Positions 1 to 8,780 of a stretch of 64,000 nt of DNA are shown here, one piece after another. This DNA comes from Paenibacillus lupini (GTDB lineage Bacteria; Bacillota; Bacilli; Paenibacillales; Paenibacillaceae): positions 643,188 through 707,187 of the forward strand of contig NZ_JAASRW010000003.1 of NCBI RefSeq assembly GCF_011761355.1, written 5' to 3'. Each line of letters begins with the position of its first letter. The first letter of the stretch is position 1. The position numbers were made by a program, and so were the translations under genes. Below the pieces are notes generated by a model, which saw only the letters and a program-made list of their open reading frames with translations, had not been told where the DNA came from and ran no database searches.

Positions 1-735
1 GACACGATGCGCGAACTGGCGCTTGGCGGTACAGCGGTTGGTACAGGCCTGAACGCTCATCCTGATTTTGCTGTTCAAGTGGCAACAGAAGTTACTGCTC
101 TGACAGGTAAAACATTTATTACTGCTCCAAACAAATTCCACTCGCTGACAAGCCATGACCAAATCGTGTACGCACACGGTGCAGTTAAGGCGCTTGCGGC
201 GGATCTGATGAAGATTGCCAACGACGTTCGCTGGCTGGCAAGCGGCCCGCGCTGCGGCATCGGCGAGATTTCGATTCCAGAGAACGAGCCAGGCAGCTCG
301 ATTATGCCAGGTAAAGTAAACCCTACACAAAGCGAAGCGCTGACGATGGCTGCTTGCCAAGTGTTTGGCAACGACGCAACAATCGGCTTTGCAGCAAGCC
401 AAGGTAACTTCGAGCTTAACGTGTTTAAGCCAGTTATTATTTACAACTTCCTGCAATCCGTTGCTCTCATGGCAGACGGTATGATCTCGTTCAACGATAA
501 CTGTGCGGTTGGCATCGAGCCAAACGAAGCGGTAATCAAACGTAACCTGGATCAATCGTTGATGCTTGTTACTGCGCTGAACCCGTACATCGGTTACGAG
601 AACGCAGCAGCAATTGCAAAAAACGCACACAAAAAAGGACTGACGCTGAAAGAATCCGCGATCGCAAGCGGCCTCCTTACTTCGGAGCAGTTCGACGAAT
701 ACGTGAAACCGGAAGCTATGGTCGGCAAACGTTAA
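1..735 (+). CDS. fumC: Fumarate hydratase class II, C-terminal part (partial)
   Basis: Class II fumarase, reversibly hydrating fumarate to L-malate in the TCA cycle; a cytosolic homotetramer. The reading frame is open from base 1, so the 5' half lies outside the window and about 244 residues remain of a family length near 460. The superfamily signature loop [11 protein letters not shown] is intact, with the catalytic serine in it, and is followed by [11 protein letters not shown], typical of FumC. The C-terminal small domain ([19 protein letters not shown]) is also fumarase-like. Aspartate ammonia-lyase and argininosuccinate lyase share the fold, but [10 protein letters not shown] fits FumC best. 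A rho-independent terminator follows within 15 bp, so the gene ends its transcript here. Confidence 0.93.
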   Translation, partial: DTMRELALGGTAVGTGLNAHPDFAVQVATEVTALTGKTFITAPNKFHSLTSHDQIVYAHGAVKALAADLMKIANDVRWLASGPRCGIGEISIPENEPGSSIMPGKVNPTQSEALTMAACQVFGNDATIGFAASQGNFELNVFKPVIIYNFLQSVALMADGMISFNDNCAVGIEPNEAVIKRNLDQSLMLVTALNPYIGYENAAAIAKNAHKKGLTLKESAIASGLLTSEQFDEYVKPEAMVGKR

Positions 736-747
736 TTTTAGATGTGG

Positions 748-779
748 CAGGCTCCGAGAATTCGGAGCCTGTTTTTTTT
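748..779 (+). terminator. Rho-independent terminator of fumC
   Basis: A perfect 10-bp stem (CAGGCTCCGA with TCGGAGCCTG), a 4-base loop and a run of eight T follow the fumC stop codon by 12 bp. Confidence 0.9.
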
Positions 780-864
780 GTGTGTTAGGATCTTGTAGGT
801 TTGTGGAGACCTAGCTCTCAAATCAACCGTTCCTCTCGGCGCTCAACATTGCTCCCCGGCTGTG

Positions 865-1232
865 TTAAGGTCCCTCAGGGACCTTAACTAGTCGACTAGC
901 TACTTTTTCTTTAACTTAAGGTCCCTGAGGGACCTTAAGTTCCACTTGAACAGTGGAAACAAGCGGATTGGGATTGGTGTTTGGAGGGTTAAGATCCCTG
1001 AGGGATCTTAACCAGCCGAGTAGCTACCTCTTTCTTTGACTTAAGGTCCGTGAGGGACCTTAAGTTCCGCTTGAACAGTGGGAATATGCGAATTGAGACC
1101 GGTGTTTGGAGGTTTAAGGTCCCTGAGGGACCTTAAGTTCTGCTTGAATAGTGGAGTTGGGTGGGCGAGGGCGAGGTTTGGTGTGCCCAGAGCGCAGATT
1201 TTGGTGACTTAAGGTCCCAGGGAACCTTAAGT
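865..1232. repeat. Array 1 of helically phased palindromes (six units)
   Basis: The 590-bp gap between fumC and the ABC-F gene has no credible gene. It holds six palindromes at 865-887, 914-940, 987-1013, 1039-1065, 1114-1136 and 1207-1232, with centres at 876, 927, 1000, 1052, 1125 and 1219.5. The common arm is TTAAGGTCCCT, a one-base centre, then its complement. Unit 3 carries GATCCC in one arm and GGGATC in the other, a paired change that keeps the dyad; units 4 and 6 are imperfect. Centre spacing is 51, 73, 52, 73 and 94.5 bp, a tandem period of about 125 bp. Spacers are related copies; those after units 2 and 4 carry their own small dyad (TCCACT, then AGTGGA). Function unknown. Confidence 0.9.
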
Positions 1233-1370
1233 GGTCGTCGAGGCAGTTTTGGAATAAGGAGTGCAGCCTGGACGGCTCGGGTGCCAGCGAGCGGTGGAAT
1301 ATGGTATGATACGGATGGCAGATGCCCTTGCGGGATGCTGCACATTTTGGATGTAAAGTAGGGTTCCCTC

Positions 1371-3338
1371 ATGCATTTATTATCGGTTGAACATATAACG
1401 AAAAGCTATGGCGAGAAAATGCTCTTCGAAGACGTGACCTTTGGCGTCGAGGATGGAGATAAGATCGGCATTATTGGTGTGAATGGTACAGGTAAATCAA
1501 CGTTTCTGAAGGTTATCGCAGGGCTTGAGCCTGCGGATGCTGGCGGAATCTCGATCGGCAATCGTGTGGTTGTCCGGATGCTTGCGCAGGACCCGGTATT
1601 TGCACCCGGCGAAACAGCATTGGAGCATGTGCTTGGCGGCAACTCGCCTCAACTGCGCGCAGTTCGCGAATATGCGGCTGCCCTTGAGGCTCTTGAGCTT
1701 AAGCCAAGTGATGAGTCACTGCAGGATCGGCTTATTAAAGCGAATCAGAAGATGGATGAGTTTGATGCCTGGACGCTCGAAAGCGAAGCAAAGACGGCAC
1801 TGGGCCGGCTGGGTATCTTGAATTTTGACGATAAAGTAGATACCTTCTCAGGTGGTCAGCGGAAGCGTGTCGCGATGGCGGCGGCGCTGCTGCAGCCATC
1901 TGATATTCTTATTTTGGACGAGCCTACCAACCATATTGATAATGAGTCCGTTGCATGGCTCGAAGGTATGCTGCAGAAACGCAAAGGCGCTTTGCTCATG
2001 ATTACGCATGATCGTTACTTCCTGGATCGGGTCAGCAACCGCGTAATTGAGCTGGACAAAGGGCGTGCGTATTTCTATCAAGCCAATTACAGCCGTTTTC
2101 TTGAGCTGAAGGTGGAGCGGGAAGAGCGGGAAGCGGCTTCGGAAGATAAGCGTCAGAACCTGCTTCGTAATGAGCTGGCTTGGATTCGGCGTGGAGCGAA
2201 AGCCCGGTCTACCAAGCAGAAAGCCCGGATCGATCGGTTTGAAGATCTGAAAGCGCAGGCTCCTAAGCAATCTTCTGGAAAAATGGATGTATCGGTTGCC
2301 TCGACGCGGCTGGGTAAAAAAATCGTAGAGATGGAGTCGGTCTCCAAACAGTTTGGTGATCGTACCCTCATTAAGGACTTCAGCTATATCGCAGTACCCG
2401 AGGATCGTGTCGGTATTGTTGGCCGTAACGGCAGTGGTAAATCGACTTTGCTTAACCTCATTACAGGCAAGCTGCAGCCCGATGAAGGAACAATTGAGCT
2501 GGGTATGACCGTTAAGATTGGCTGGTTCTCGCAAGAGCATGAAGAGATGGATGAGTCGCTTCGTGTGATCGAGTATATTCGCGAAGATGCGGAGCAGGTG
2601 CGCACGGCAGATGGTACAACGATCTCAGCGGGCCAAATGCTGGAGCGGTTTCTTTTCCCGCCTGCGATGCAATGGTCAATTATTAGCAAACTATCTGGTG
2701 GTGAGAAGCGCCGTTTGCAGTTGCTTCGTGTCTTGATGAATGCACCAAACGTGCTGCTGCTGGACGAACCAACCAATGATTTGGATATCGCAACATTATC
2801 TGTTTTGGAAGATTATCTTGATGACTTCCCAGGCGTCGTGTTCGTCGTATCCCATGACCGTTACTTCCTGGACCGCACGGTAGATAAGATCTTTGCGTTC
2901 GAAGGAGAAGGTGTCATTACGCAGCATGTGGGCAACTATACCGAATACCAAGAATACGTTGAAAAGTTTGGCAGCGGTAGCAGCTCATCTAGCCAGTCGG
3001 CAGGAAACGGCAAACTAGCGCAGGCGGCAGCCAAACCAGCTGCTGGGACAAATGCTCCTTCCACAGACAGCGGCAGCAAGCCTGCCGGTGAACGTGTAAC
3101 GCGTATGTCCTACAAGGATCAGAAGGATTACGAGCAAATTGATGAATGGATCGCGAAAGCAGAGGAGCAGCTGGCTTCTGTTACAGATAAGATGAATAAC
3201 GCAGGCAGTGATTCTGTTTTGCTGCAGCAATTAATTGAAGAGCAGCAGCAGTTAGAGCAGAAGCTGGAGCAGTTGATGGACCGGTGGACGGAGCTTAATG
3301 AGCTCGCCGAAATGATTGCTGCCCAGAAGAAGGGCTAG
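1371..3338 (+). CDS. ABC-F family ATPase (Uup/YfmR type)
   Basis: Soluble ABC-F protein with two ATPase domains and no membrane segment; family members bind the ribosomal E site and relieve stalled translation or give antibiotic protection. Domain 1 has Walker A GVNGTGKST (36-44), signature SGGQ (160-163), Walker B LILDE (180-184) and switch His213. Domain 2 has Walker A GRNGSGKST (351-359), SGGEK (442-446), LLLDE (462-466) and His495. The interdomain linker (about 240-310) holds WIRRGAKARSTKQKARIDRF, characteristic of Uup/YfmR. A low-complexity Ser/Ala stretch (about 535-575) precedes a C-terminal coiled coil (about 585-655), again as in Uup. Start chosen at ATG 1371 behind a modest AGGG site. 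FAH-family gene follows after 18 bp, probably co-transcribed. Confidence 0.9.
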   Translation: MHLLSVEHITKSYGEKMLFEDVTFGVEDGDKIGIIGVNGTGKSTFLKVIAGLEPADAGGISIGNRVVVRMLAQDPVFAPGETALEHVLGGNSPQLRAVREYAAALEALELKPSDESLQDRLIKANQKMDEFDAWTLESEAKTALGRLGILNFDDKVDTFSGGQRKRVAMAAALLQPSDILILDEPTNHIDNESVAWLEGMLQKRKGALLMITHDRYFLDRVSNRVIELDKGRAYFYQANYSRFLELKVEREEREAASEDKRQNLLRNELAWIRRGAKARSTKQKARIDRFEDLKAQAPKQSSGKMDVSVASTRLGKKIVEMESVSKQFGDRTLIKDFSYIAVPEDRVGIVGRNGSGKSTLLNLITGKLQPDEGTIELGMTVKIGWFSQEHEEMDESLRVIEYIREDAEQVRTADGTTISAGQMLERFLFPPAMQWSIISKLSGGEKRRLQLLRVLMNAPNVLLLDEPTNDLDIATLSVLEDYLDDFPGVVFVVSHDRYFLDRTVDKIFAFEGEGVITQHVGNYTEYQEYVEKFGSGSSSSSQSAGNGKLAQAAAKPAAGTNAPSTDSGSKPAGERVTRMSYKDQKDYEQIDEWIAKAEEQLASVTDKMNNAGSDSVLLQQLIEEQQQLEQKLEQLMDRWTELNELAEMIAAQKKG

Positions 3339-3356
3339 CAGGAGGAGGATTTCATA

Positions 3357-3986
3357 ATGGCAAATGATATTCGAAACATATATTGCATCGGACGGAACTA
3401 CCGTCTGCATGCGCTTGAGCTGGGTAATGAAGTGCCTGAGGAGCCGCTCGTCTTTACGAAGCCTTCCCATGCGGTTGTTCCGATGAACGGTAATGTCGTT
3501 GGAATTCCAGGTGGTCGTGGGGAAGTTCACTTTGAGCTGGAGCTCGTGCTGCGTATCTCCCGCTCCCTTGAGCCTGGCATGGAGCCGGACGAAATTATTG
3601 ATGGACTTGCGCTTGGACTTGATCTGACGCTTCGTGATGTACAAAGCAAGCTGAAGGCAAAAGGACAGCCTTGGCTGGATGCTAAAGGCTTCAAAGCTTC
3701 CGCGCCGCTTGGCGAATGGATGGCGTATCCGGGTGAAGAGGCATTGAAGGCGCAGGATTTTGCCTTGCTTCGCAACGGCGAGCAAGCGCAAATGGGTAAC
3801 TCGCGTGACATGCTGTTTAGCATCTCCGAGTTAGTGCGGCATATCGATTCGCGTTATGGCCTTGGCGCTGGCGATATTATTTTCACCGGCACACCTGCAG
3901 GCGTAGCCGCCTTGCATGACGGCGACGTGCTTGAAGCGCTGTGGAGCGGTGAAAAAGCAGCCAGCTGCACGATTAAATTGGTTTAG
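3357..3986 (+). CDS. Fumarylacetoacetate hydrolase (FAH) family protein
   Basis: A 209-residue FAH-superfamily protein. Members hydrolyse or decarboxylate C-C bonds in dicarbonyl acids (fumarylpyruvate or acylpyruvate hydrolase, oxaloacetate decarboxylase). Visible metal ligands are the E-x-E pair in HFELEL (Glu60, Glu62) and the Asp in GLDLTLRDVQ (Asp89); IFTGTPAGV near the C terminus is the conserved FAH tail. The strong site AGGAGG sits 9 bases before ATG 3357. It lies 18 bp behind the ABC-F gene and is followed by a terminator. Substrate cannot be told from sequence; acylpyruvase is the likeliest activity at this length. Confidence 0.87.
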   Translation: MANDIRNIYCIGRNYRLHALELGNEVPEEPLVFTKPSHAVVPMNGNVVGIPGGRGEVHFELELVLRISRSLEPGMEPDEIIDGLALGLDLTLRDVQSKLKAKGQPWLDAKGFKASAPLGEWMAYPGEEALKAQDFALLRNGEQAQMGNSRDMLFSISELVRHIDSRYGLGAGDIIFTGTPAGVAALHDGDVLEALWSGEKAASCTIKLV

Positions 3987-3997
3987 TTCATATAGAA

Positions 3998-4028
3998 AGC
4001 GGCATGCCGAATCGGGCATGCCGCTTTT
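3998..4028 (+). terminator. Rho-independent terminator
   Basis: An 11-bp perfect stem (AGCGGCATGCC with GGCATGCCGCT) and a short T run follow the FAH-family gene. The next gene is convergent and the left flank gives three T on the other strand, so it may also stop that transcript weakly. Confidence 0.85.
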
Positions 4029-4065
4029 ATTTTTGCAGGGTGTATGTATGTTTGAGTAATGCTGT

Positions 4066-4932
4066 CTAAGTCTTTAAATAACGATCAATAAAATTCAGAA
4101 CTTGCTTAATATTATCTGCGCTCTCGAATTCCTTGCCGCCATGGCCGGCTCCTTCGAGCAGATCCAGCTTCACTTTATCTGCACCAATTACAGCAGCTAG
4201 CTTCTCGTAAAAGATAACGGATTGCTCCGTGGGAATAAGTGGATCATGTGTGCCGTGTTGGATGAGAAACGGAGGTGTTTGCTCCGTAATATAGGTTTCA
4301 GGATTGGCCGCCTTCACTTTCTCCGGAGCCTCCGTAATGGTCTGTCCGATAAGCAGAGATTCTGGGGAGTCAGAAGCAATGTGTACCTGATGTGGTGCAA
4401 CGACGCTATGAATGAACAACTCGTCCATTGTGAGGAAGTTGGTTGGGCCAAACCAGTCAACAACCGCCTGCACTTCAGAGGAGTAATCAGAGTTGCCCAT
4501 ACTGAGATCCTCAAGCTCGGAGTTAAACGCAGAAGTACCTGCAAGAGAAGATAGATGACCTCCGGCTGAACCGCCCCAAAGAGCGATTTTTTCAGCATTC
4601 AGATGGTACTTATCTGCGTTTGCTTTCACCCAACGGATGGCCGCTTTTACATCATAAATTTGGGCAGGGAAGATAGCTTCACCGCTTAGACGGTAATTGA
4701 TAGAGACAACCGCGTATTGTCGTTTCAAGCCTTTCAGCATAGGTTTCAGCTGCATATCGGCTTTATCGCCAAATTTAAACGCTCCACCATGGATGGACAT
4801 AATGACCGGGAATGGCCCGTCTCCAGTCTCTGGTAAATAAATATCAAGCTGTTGAGCAGGGGATTCGGTGTAATAAGGAAGGTTAAGCCATTTTCGTTCA
4901 ATATTATTCGTATTGATTTTGTCCATCGGCAT
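4066..4932 (-). CDS. Alpha/beta hydrolase, BD-FAE/esterase type
   Basis: Serine esterase of the hormone-sensitive-lipase-like branch (288 residues). Oxyanion-hole motif HGG at 48-50, nucleophile Ser122 in WGGSAGG, acid Asp230 in HGTHDPLIP, and His264 in GAGHGG complete the triad. No signal peptide, so it is cytosolic; it probably deacylates small or sugar-linked esters. Start choice: AGGAGG lies 10 bases before ATG 4932, whereas the upstream in-frame ATG at 4941 is only one base from it, so 4932 is preferred. Palindrome array 2 lies in its upstream region. Exact substrate unknown. Confidence 0.85.
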   Translation of the reverse strand: MPMDKINTNNIERKWLNLPYYTESPAQQLDIYLPETGDGPFPVIMSIHGGAFKFGDKADMQLKPMLKGLKRQYAVVSINYRLSGEAIFPAQIYDVKAAIRWVKANADKYHLNAEKIALWGGSAGGHLSSLAGTSAFNSELEDLSMGNSDYSSEVQAVVDWFGPTNFLTMDELFIHSVVAPHQVHIASDSPESLLIGQTITEAPEKVKAANPETYITEQTPPFLIQHGTHDPLIPTEQSVIFYEKLAAVIGADKVKLDLLEGAGHGGKEFESADNIKQVLNFIDRYLKT

Positions 4933-5043
4933 GCTGTTCATTCCTCCTTTAATGTATACAATAGTATACGATTCAAGAGGGAATTGGCAAATGTTTCAAG
5001 TTTATCATCCGGCCGCTGTGCTACGTCCAACTACGTCATCCAA

Positions 5044-5314
5044 TAAGACCCTCGCAGGGTCTTAACTCAGCCTCAGCCAGCGTTTTTACCACATCCAATC
5101 GCCATCCATCGATGAATAAGACCCTAGCAGGGTCTTATTGGAGTAAAAGTTGCTACTCCGGTACTTAATAAGACCCTCGCAGGGACTTAACTCAGCCAAA
5201 GCTAGCTGTTTTGCCCCATCCAACCGCCATCCATCAATGAATAAGACCCTAGCAGGGTCTTATTGGATCAAATCAGGCTAGTCCGGTACTCAATAAGACC
5301 CCGGCAGGGGCTTA
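5044..5314. repeat. Array 2 of helically phased palindromes (five units)
   Basis: The gap between the esterase start and the dps 3' end (4933-5400) holds five palindromes at 5044-5064, 5115-5139, 5169-5189, 5240-5264 and 5294-5314. Centres are 5054, 5127, 5179, 5252 and 5304, so spacing is 73, 52, 73, 52 bp and the tandem period is exactly 125 bp. The arm is TAAGACCCT, a three-base centre (CGC or AGC), then AGGGTCTTA; units 2 and 4 extend by AA/TT. The last unit has CCCC and GGGG in the two arms. Short spacers contain a further dyad (GGAGTA ... TACTCC). In reverse complement these short spacers resemble those of array 1 although the palindromes differ. Confidence 0.9.
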
Positions 5315-5349
5315 ACTCAGCCCCGGCCAGCGGTTTCGCCTCAGCGGCA

Positions 5350-5386
5350 AAACAAAACCCCGCCAAAGCTCAGCTTCGGCGGGGTT
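5350..5386 (-). terminator. Terminator of dps
   Basis: Read on the minus strand, the stem AACCCCGCC with GGCGGGGTT, extended by AAGC/GCTT pairing, is followed by TTGTTTTG, 15 bp past the dps stop codon. Confidence 0.85.
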
Positions 5387-5400
5387 ACAAGCAAGTATGT

Positions 5401-5835
5401 CTAAGCGTTAAATGCGGTCAGCATCCATACATGCTTCTCGAGTGTGGTGTGAATCGCAAGCAGCATGTCGGCGGTCGTCTCATCGCCGGCCCCTTGGGCA
5501 ATCTCCATGCCTTGCTTTAATTCAGTGATAACAGTGGTGAAGTCGCTGATCAACGTCTCGACCATCTGGGTGGCTGATTCACTGCCTTTTGCTTCCTTAA
5601 TGCTGGCGATCTTTAAGTATTCTGCCATTGTAGCAACTGGTGCACCTTTTAAGGCAAGCAGCCGCTCGGCAAGCTCATCAACATGCAGGGCAGCTTCCTC
5701 ATAGAACTCTTGAAACTTTACGTGCAGGGTGAAAAACTGAGTTCCTTTTACATACCAATGATAATTATGCAGCTTAATATACAGGACGCTCCAGTTGGCA
5801 ATTTGTTTGTTCAAGACGTCATTTGTTTGAGTCAT
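5401..5835 (-). CDS. dps: Dps-family DNA-binding ferritin-like protein
   Basis: Dodecameric mini-ferritin (144 residues, normal length) that oxidises and stores iron and shields DNA during oxidative or starvation stress. The intersubunit ferroxidase ligands are visible: His26 in [11 protein letters not shown], His38, Asp53 and Glu57 in [10 protein letters not shown]. Four-helix-bundle length and spacing fit Dps rather than full ferritin. The start has an upstream GAGG six bases away. It stands alone with its own terminator; PerR or SigB control is usual in the family, but no clear operator was recognised here. Confidence 0.93.
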   Translation of the reverse strand: MTQTNDVLNKQIANWSVLYIKLHNYHWYVKGTQFFTLHVKFQEFYEEAALHVDELAERLLALKGAPVATMAEYLKIASIKEAKGSESATQMVETLISDFTTVITELKQGMEIAQGAGDETTADMLLAIHTTLEKHVWMLTAFNA

Positions 5836-5894
5836 AGGTTCCTCATTCCTTTCCTAGACAATAGTGTGTACGCAGGAAAGGAATTACATACGCC

Positions 5895-6929
5895 TTAGAG
5901 AGGGCGATTGGCTGCCAAATGAACGGATGATTCCCGTACAATCAGCCGGTGTGGAATCGTGACATGAGACTGATGAACAGGCTCGTCCAAAATAAGACGG
6001 ATCAGCATTTGGGATGCTGTATAGCCAAGCTGGTACGTGCCGATATCAACCGAACTGATAGGTGGTGTCGCAAGCTCAGACAGTGCAATATTGTTGAAGC
6101 TGACAAGGCTGATATCATCCGGAACCTTATAGCCGATTTCGGTCAATCCACGTAATACGCCAAACGCCACAACATCATCAATAACGACAAGTCCGGTAGG
6201 ACGCTCCGGCAGCCCCATAATAAAGGACATCGCACGGAAGCCGCTTTCCTGCAGGAATTCGCCTTCCACAATCCATTCTGACTGCATAGGCAATCCAGCC
6301 TCGCGCATCGCTTTTTTATAACCTTCCATCCGATCATGTGAAACGGTCAAATTCGTTGGTCCGCTCACAAAGCCGATACGTGAATGGCCTTGCTTGATCA
6401 GATGTTGTGTCGCATCATAAGCAGCCTGTACGTTATCGTTATTGACCGTCATCATGTGGCTGCTTTCTTCATCGCTTCGGCCTATCAGAATGCTGGGGAA
6501 GTCCTGTTGATTCAAATGACGGATGAGCGGATCATTTACCCTTGCAGAGAGCAGAATCACACCGTCAACTCTTCGGCCGAATACGAGTCTCGAGATGGTC
6601 TCAGTCTCATCATGTGCACTTGTTGCTGTTGTTAACAGCATATCGTAACCCGCTCTCGTAGAGTGGGTTAATATTCCTCTTAATAATTCGCCAAAGAAGA
6701 AGTCCTGGAACAGCTCTTCTGCCGGACGTGGGAGCATAATGGCTAACGTCTTCGTTGTTTTTGATACGAGGCTCTTAGCCATGACATTAGGGTGATAGCC
6801 CATCTCCTCCATAATCTTTTTAACTTTGGCGGTAGTCTCCTTACTGATGCGGGGATGATTGGACACCACCCGCGACACTGTCGAAGGGGAGACTCCTGCT
6901 GCTCTTGCAATATCTTTAATGGTTACCAT
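5895..6929 (-). CDS. LacI-family transcriptional regulator (maltose-type)
   Basis: LacI/GalR repressor (344 residues). The N-terminal helix-turn-helix (TIKDIARAAGVSPSTVSRVV, residues 3-22) is canonical, followed by a hinge helix (NVMAKSLVSK) and a periplasmic-binding-protein-like effector domain ending in GYTASQMLIRLIL. It is divergent from the mdxEFG-like transporter, and the shared intergenic region carries LacI-type palindromes, so it very likely controls that operon and itself in response to a maltodextrin-type inducer. The arrangement is like B. subtilis mdxR-mdxEFG. An AAGGGGAT site precedes ATG 6929. Confidence 0.88.
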   Translation of the reverse strand: MVTIKDIARAAGVSPSTVSRVVSNHPRISKETTAKVKKIMEEMGYHPNVMAKSLVSKTTKTLAIMLPRPAEELFQDFFFGELLRGILTHSTRAGYDMLLTTATSAHDETETISRLVFGRRVDGVILLSARVNDPLIRHLNQQDFPSILIGRSDEESSHMMTVNNDNVQAAYDATQHLIKQGHSRIGFVSGPTNLTVSHDRMEGYKKAMREAGLPMQSEWIVEGEFLQESGFRAMSFIMGLPERPTGLVVIDDVVAFGVLRGLTEIGYKVPDDISLVSFNNIALSELATPPISSVDIGTYQLGYTASQMLIRLILDEPVHQSHVTIPHRLIVRESSVHLAANRPL

Positions 6930-7116
6930 CGTTATCGTGATCCCCTTACCTGTTATGCAATCGTTTGAACTCTATGCATTTATGTTACTTGAACGGCTGT
7001 TTAAAGTAAACGGTATGAACGGAAGTTTGTTAAACAAAAGATGAAATATTGGGGAAATATGAGAAAAACGAAGGAATCTCGAGATAACGTCAAGAATGCT
7101 TGCGCAGATCATCTGT

Positions 7117-7130
7117 GCAAACGTTTTAAC
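7117..7130. promoter_or_regulatory. Imperfect LacI/CcpA-type operator
   Basis: GCAAACGTTTTAAC in the 446-bp divergent region between the LacI-type gene and mdxE has the AACGTT core and a half site. It is a candidate operator for the neighbouring repressor; CcpA binding is also possible. Confidence 0.45.
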
Positions 7131-7254
7131 AAACGATATTGGCTGTTGTATGATGAATCCGTGGATATAACGCTTTCATGACGGTAATTGGCGTGATATA
7201 GGCTGATTAATAGTGAAAACGATGCGTTCCTTTATTTTTCTGTGGCCTATTAGA

Positions 7255-7264
7255 CAAACGTTTG
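7255..7264. promoter_or_regulatory. LacI-type operator CAAACGTTTG
   Basis: A perfect 10-bp palindrome about 110 bp before the mdxE start and about 137 bp from the first operator candidate. The paired sites flank the probable leader of mdxE, fitting repression by looping or road-block. Apart from these two sites the divergent region (6930-7375) shows no further gene; the promoters themselves could not be placed with confidence. Confidence 0.55.
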
Positions 7265-7375
7265 CACAAACAAACTAAAGGCGGCAACGATAGCCGCAGG
7301 CGTAGAAAAAGGAGCAAAATCGGTGCACAAAGCGTTTTTTTCCAAGTCGTACATTACGGAAGGGGATCTTTAAGA

Positions 7376-8689
7376 ATGAGAAAATGGTTTGTATCGACGA
7401 TGATCACAGCTTTGTTCATTGTGTCTGCCTGTGGTGGCGGCAACAATAACAACACTAATGCAGCAACGAATGCTCCAGCAGCAACGGAAGAGGCAGCTAA
7501 CAATGCAGGTAATGCAAGTGCTGCACCGGCTGAAGAAGAAATCGCAGCAGAAGACGGCGCAACGCTGACTGTATGGGATTCAAAGAACGAGCGCAGTTTT
7601 GTAGAAGAGATGGCGAAGGAATTTACAGCAAAATACAACATCCCAGTTAAGATCGAAGAAGTTGAGTCTCCGGATCAAGTGAAGAAGCTGACAACTGACG
7701 GTCCTGCCGGCATCGGCGCGGACGTTGTAACTTTCCCGCATGACAACCTTGGTCAAGCGGTAGCAGCGGGCCTTGTTCTTCCTAACGATTACTTCGAAGA
7801 CGAGACAAAAACAGCTAACGCTGAAGCAGCTGTGAGTGCAGTAACGTCCGATGGTATCCTGTACGGCTACCCTCGCTCGGTAGAAACTTATGCTTTGTTC
7901 TATAACAAAGATCTGGTGCAAACACCACCGGCATCATTCGATGGTATCAAAACATTCGCAAAAACCTTCAATGATCCTGCAAGCAATAAATATGCGTTCA
8001 TGTGGGAAACAGGCAACCTGTACTTCAACTACATCTGGTTCGCTTCGACTGGCGGTTATGTGTTTGGTGAGAACGGTACAAACCCTGCTGATATCGGCAT
8101 GAACAATGATGGTGCAGTAGAAGGTCTGAAATACTTCCAATCCTTGAAAGAAATTCTGCCGATCAAATCCGGCGATGCTTCTGCTGATATTATCCAAGGT
8201 AAATTCGCAGACAAATCGGTTGCGATGACGATTACAGGTCCTTGGAAAGTAGCGGACTTCAAAAACCTTGGCATTAACTTTGGCGTAGCTCCAATCCCAA
8301 CTATTAACGGTAAGCCGGCTGTATCGTTCTCCGGTGTTAAAGCTTGGTACGTCAACTCGTTCACGAAGTATCCGAATGCAGCTCGTCTGTTCGCAAACTT
8401 CATCTCTTCCAAAGAAGGCCAACTGAAAGACTACTCGCTGACTGGTGCTATTCCAGCGAACAACGAAGCGGTGGAAGATCCAACGTTTAAAGCGGATGAA
8501 ATTTCCAGCGGCTTCGCAGCTCAATTCGTGAACTCACAAGCTATGCCTTCCATTCCAGAAATGGGCAGTGTATGGGATCCGATGGGTGCAGCGCTTGCTG
8601 ACATCTGGAACGAGAGCAAAGATCCGAAGGCTGCTGCTGATAACGCAGTAACACAAGTACAAGAGGCAGTTAAAGGCGCGACTAAATAA
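7376..8689 (+). CDS. mdxE: Maltodextrin-type ABC transporter, solute-binding lipoprotein
   Basis: Extracellular sugar-binding lipoprotein (437 residues) that delivers oligosaccharide to the two permeases downstream. A signal peptide ends in the lipobox VSAC (Cys19), followed by an Asn/Ala-rich linker (20-60) typical of Gram-positive lipoproteins. The mature part matches family 1 binding proteins (LTVWDSKNERSFVEEMAKEF; MTITGPWKVADF; GVKAWYVNSF). Start: ATG 7376 behind GGAAGGGGA; a longer in-frame open stretch upstream encodes Arg/Lys-rich sequence with no signal character and is rejected. The specificity call rests on similarity to MalE/MdxE and on the neighbouring regulator. Confidence 0.85.
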   Translation: MRKWFVSTMITALFIVSACGGGNNNNTNAATNAPAATEEAANNAGNASAAPAEEEIAAEDGATLTVWDSKNERSFVEEMAKEFTAKYNIPVKIEEVESPDQVKKLTTDGPAGIGADVVTFPHDNLGQAVAAGLVLPNDYFEDETKTANAEAAVSAVTSDGILYGYPRSVETYALFYNKDLVQTPPASFDGIKTFAKTFNDPASNKYAFMWETGNLYFNYIWFASTGGYVFGENGTNPADIGMNNDGAVEGLKYFQSLKEILPIKSGDASADIIQGKFADKSVAMTITGPWKVADFKNLGINFGVAPIPTINGKPAVSFSGVKAWYVNSFTKYPNAARLFANFISSKEGQLKDYSLTGAIPANNEAVEDPTFKADEISSGFAAQFVNSQAMPSIPEMGSVWDPMGAALADIWNESKDPKAAADNAVTQVQEAVKGATK

Positions 8690-8721
8690 TCGGTTTTCTT
8701 GATAAAAAGAGATAGACGGCT

Positions 8722-8754
8722 CGCCCGCCGAAGCAACTACGCCTTCGGCGGGCG
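8722..8754 (+). promoter_or_regulatory. Intercistronic hairpin after mdxE
   Basis: A 12-bp perfect stem (CGCCCGCCGAAG with CTTCGGCGGGCG) and 9-base loop lie between mdxE and mdxF without a T run. Such stems usually block 3' exonucleases and keep the binding-protein mRNA more abundant than that of the permeases. Confidence 0.7.
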
Positions 8755-8780
8755 CAAGCTATGGAAAGGAGTGCACGGAT

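Noticed and set aside
1161..1361. A 66-codon open frame in the fumC to ABC-F gap
   Set aside because: It crosses the last palindrome unit, has no ribosome site and no family features.
865..5314. Regularly spaced palindromic repeats that look like CRISPR arrays
   Set aside because: The spacers are related copies, not unique; repeat spacing alternates between two values; no cas genes or leader are nearby.
7262..7375. Longer N terminus of the mdxE-like protein
   Set aside because: It is Arg/Lys-rich, overlaps the operator region, and a standard lipoprotein signal starts at ATG 7376 behind a ribosome site.
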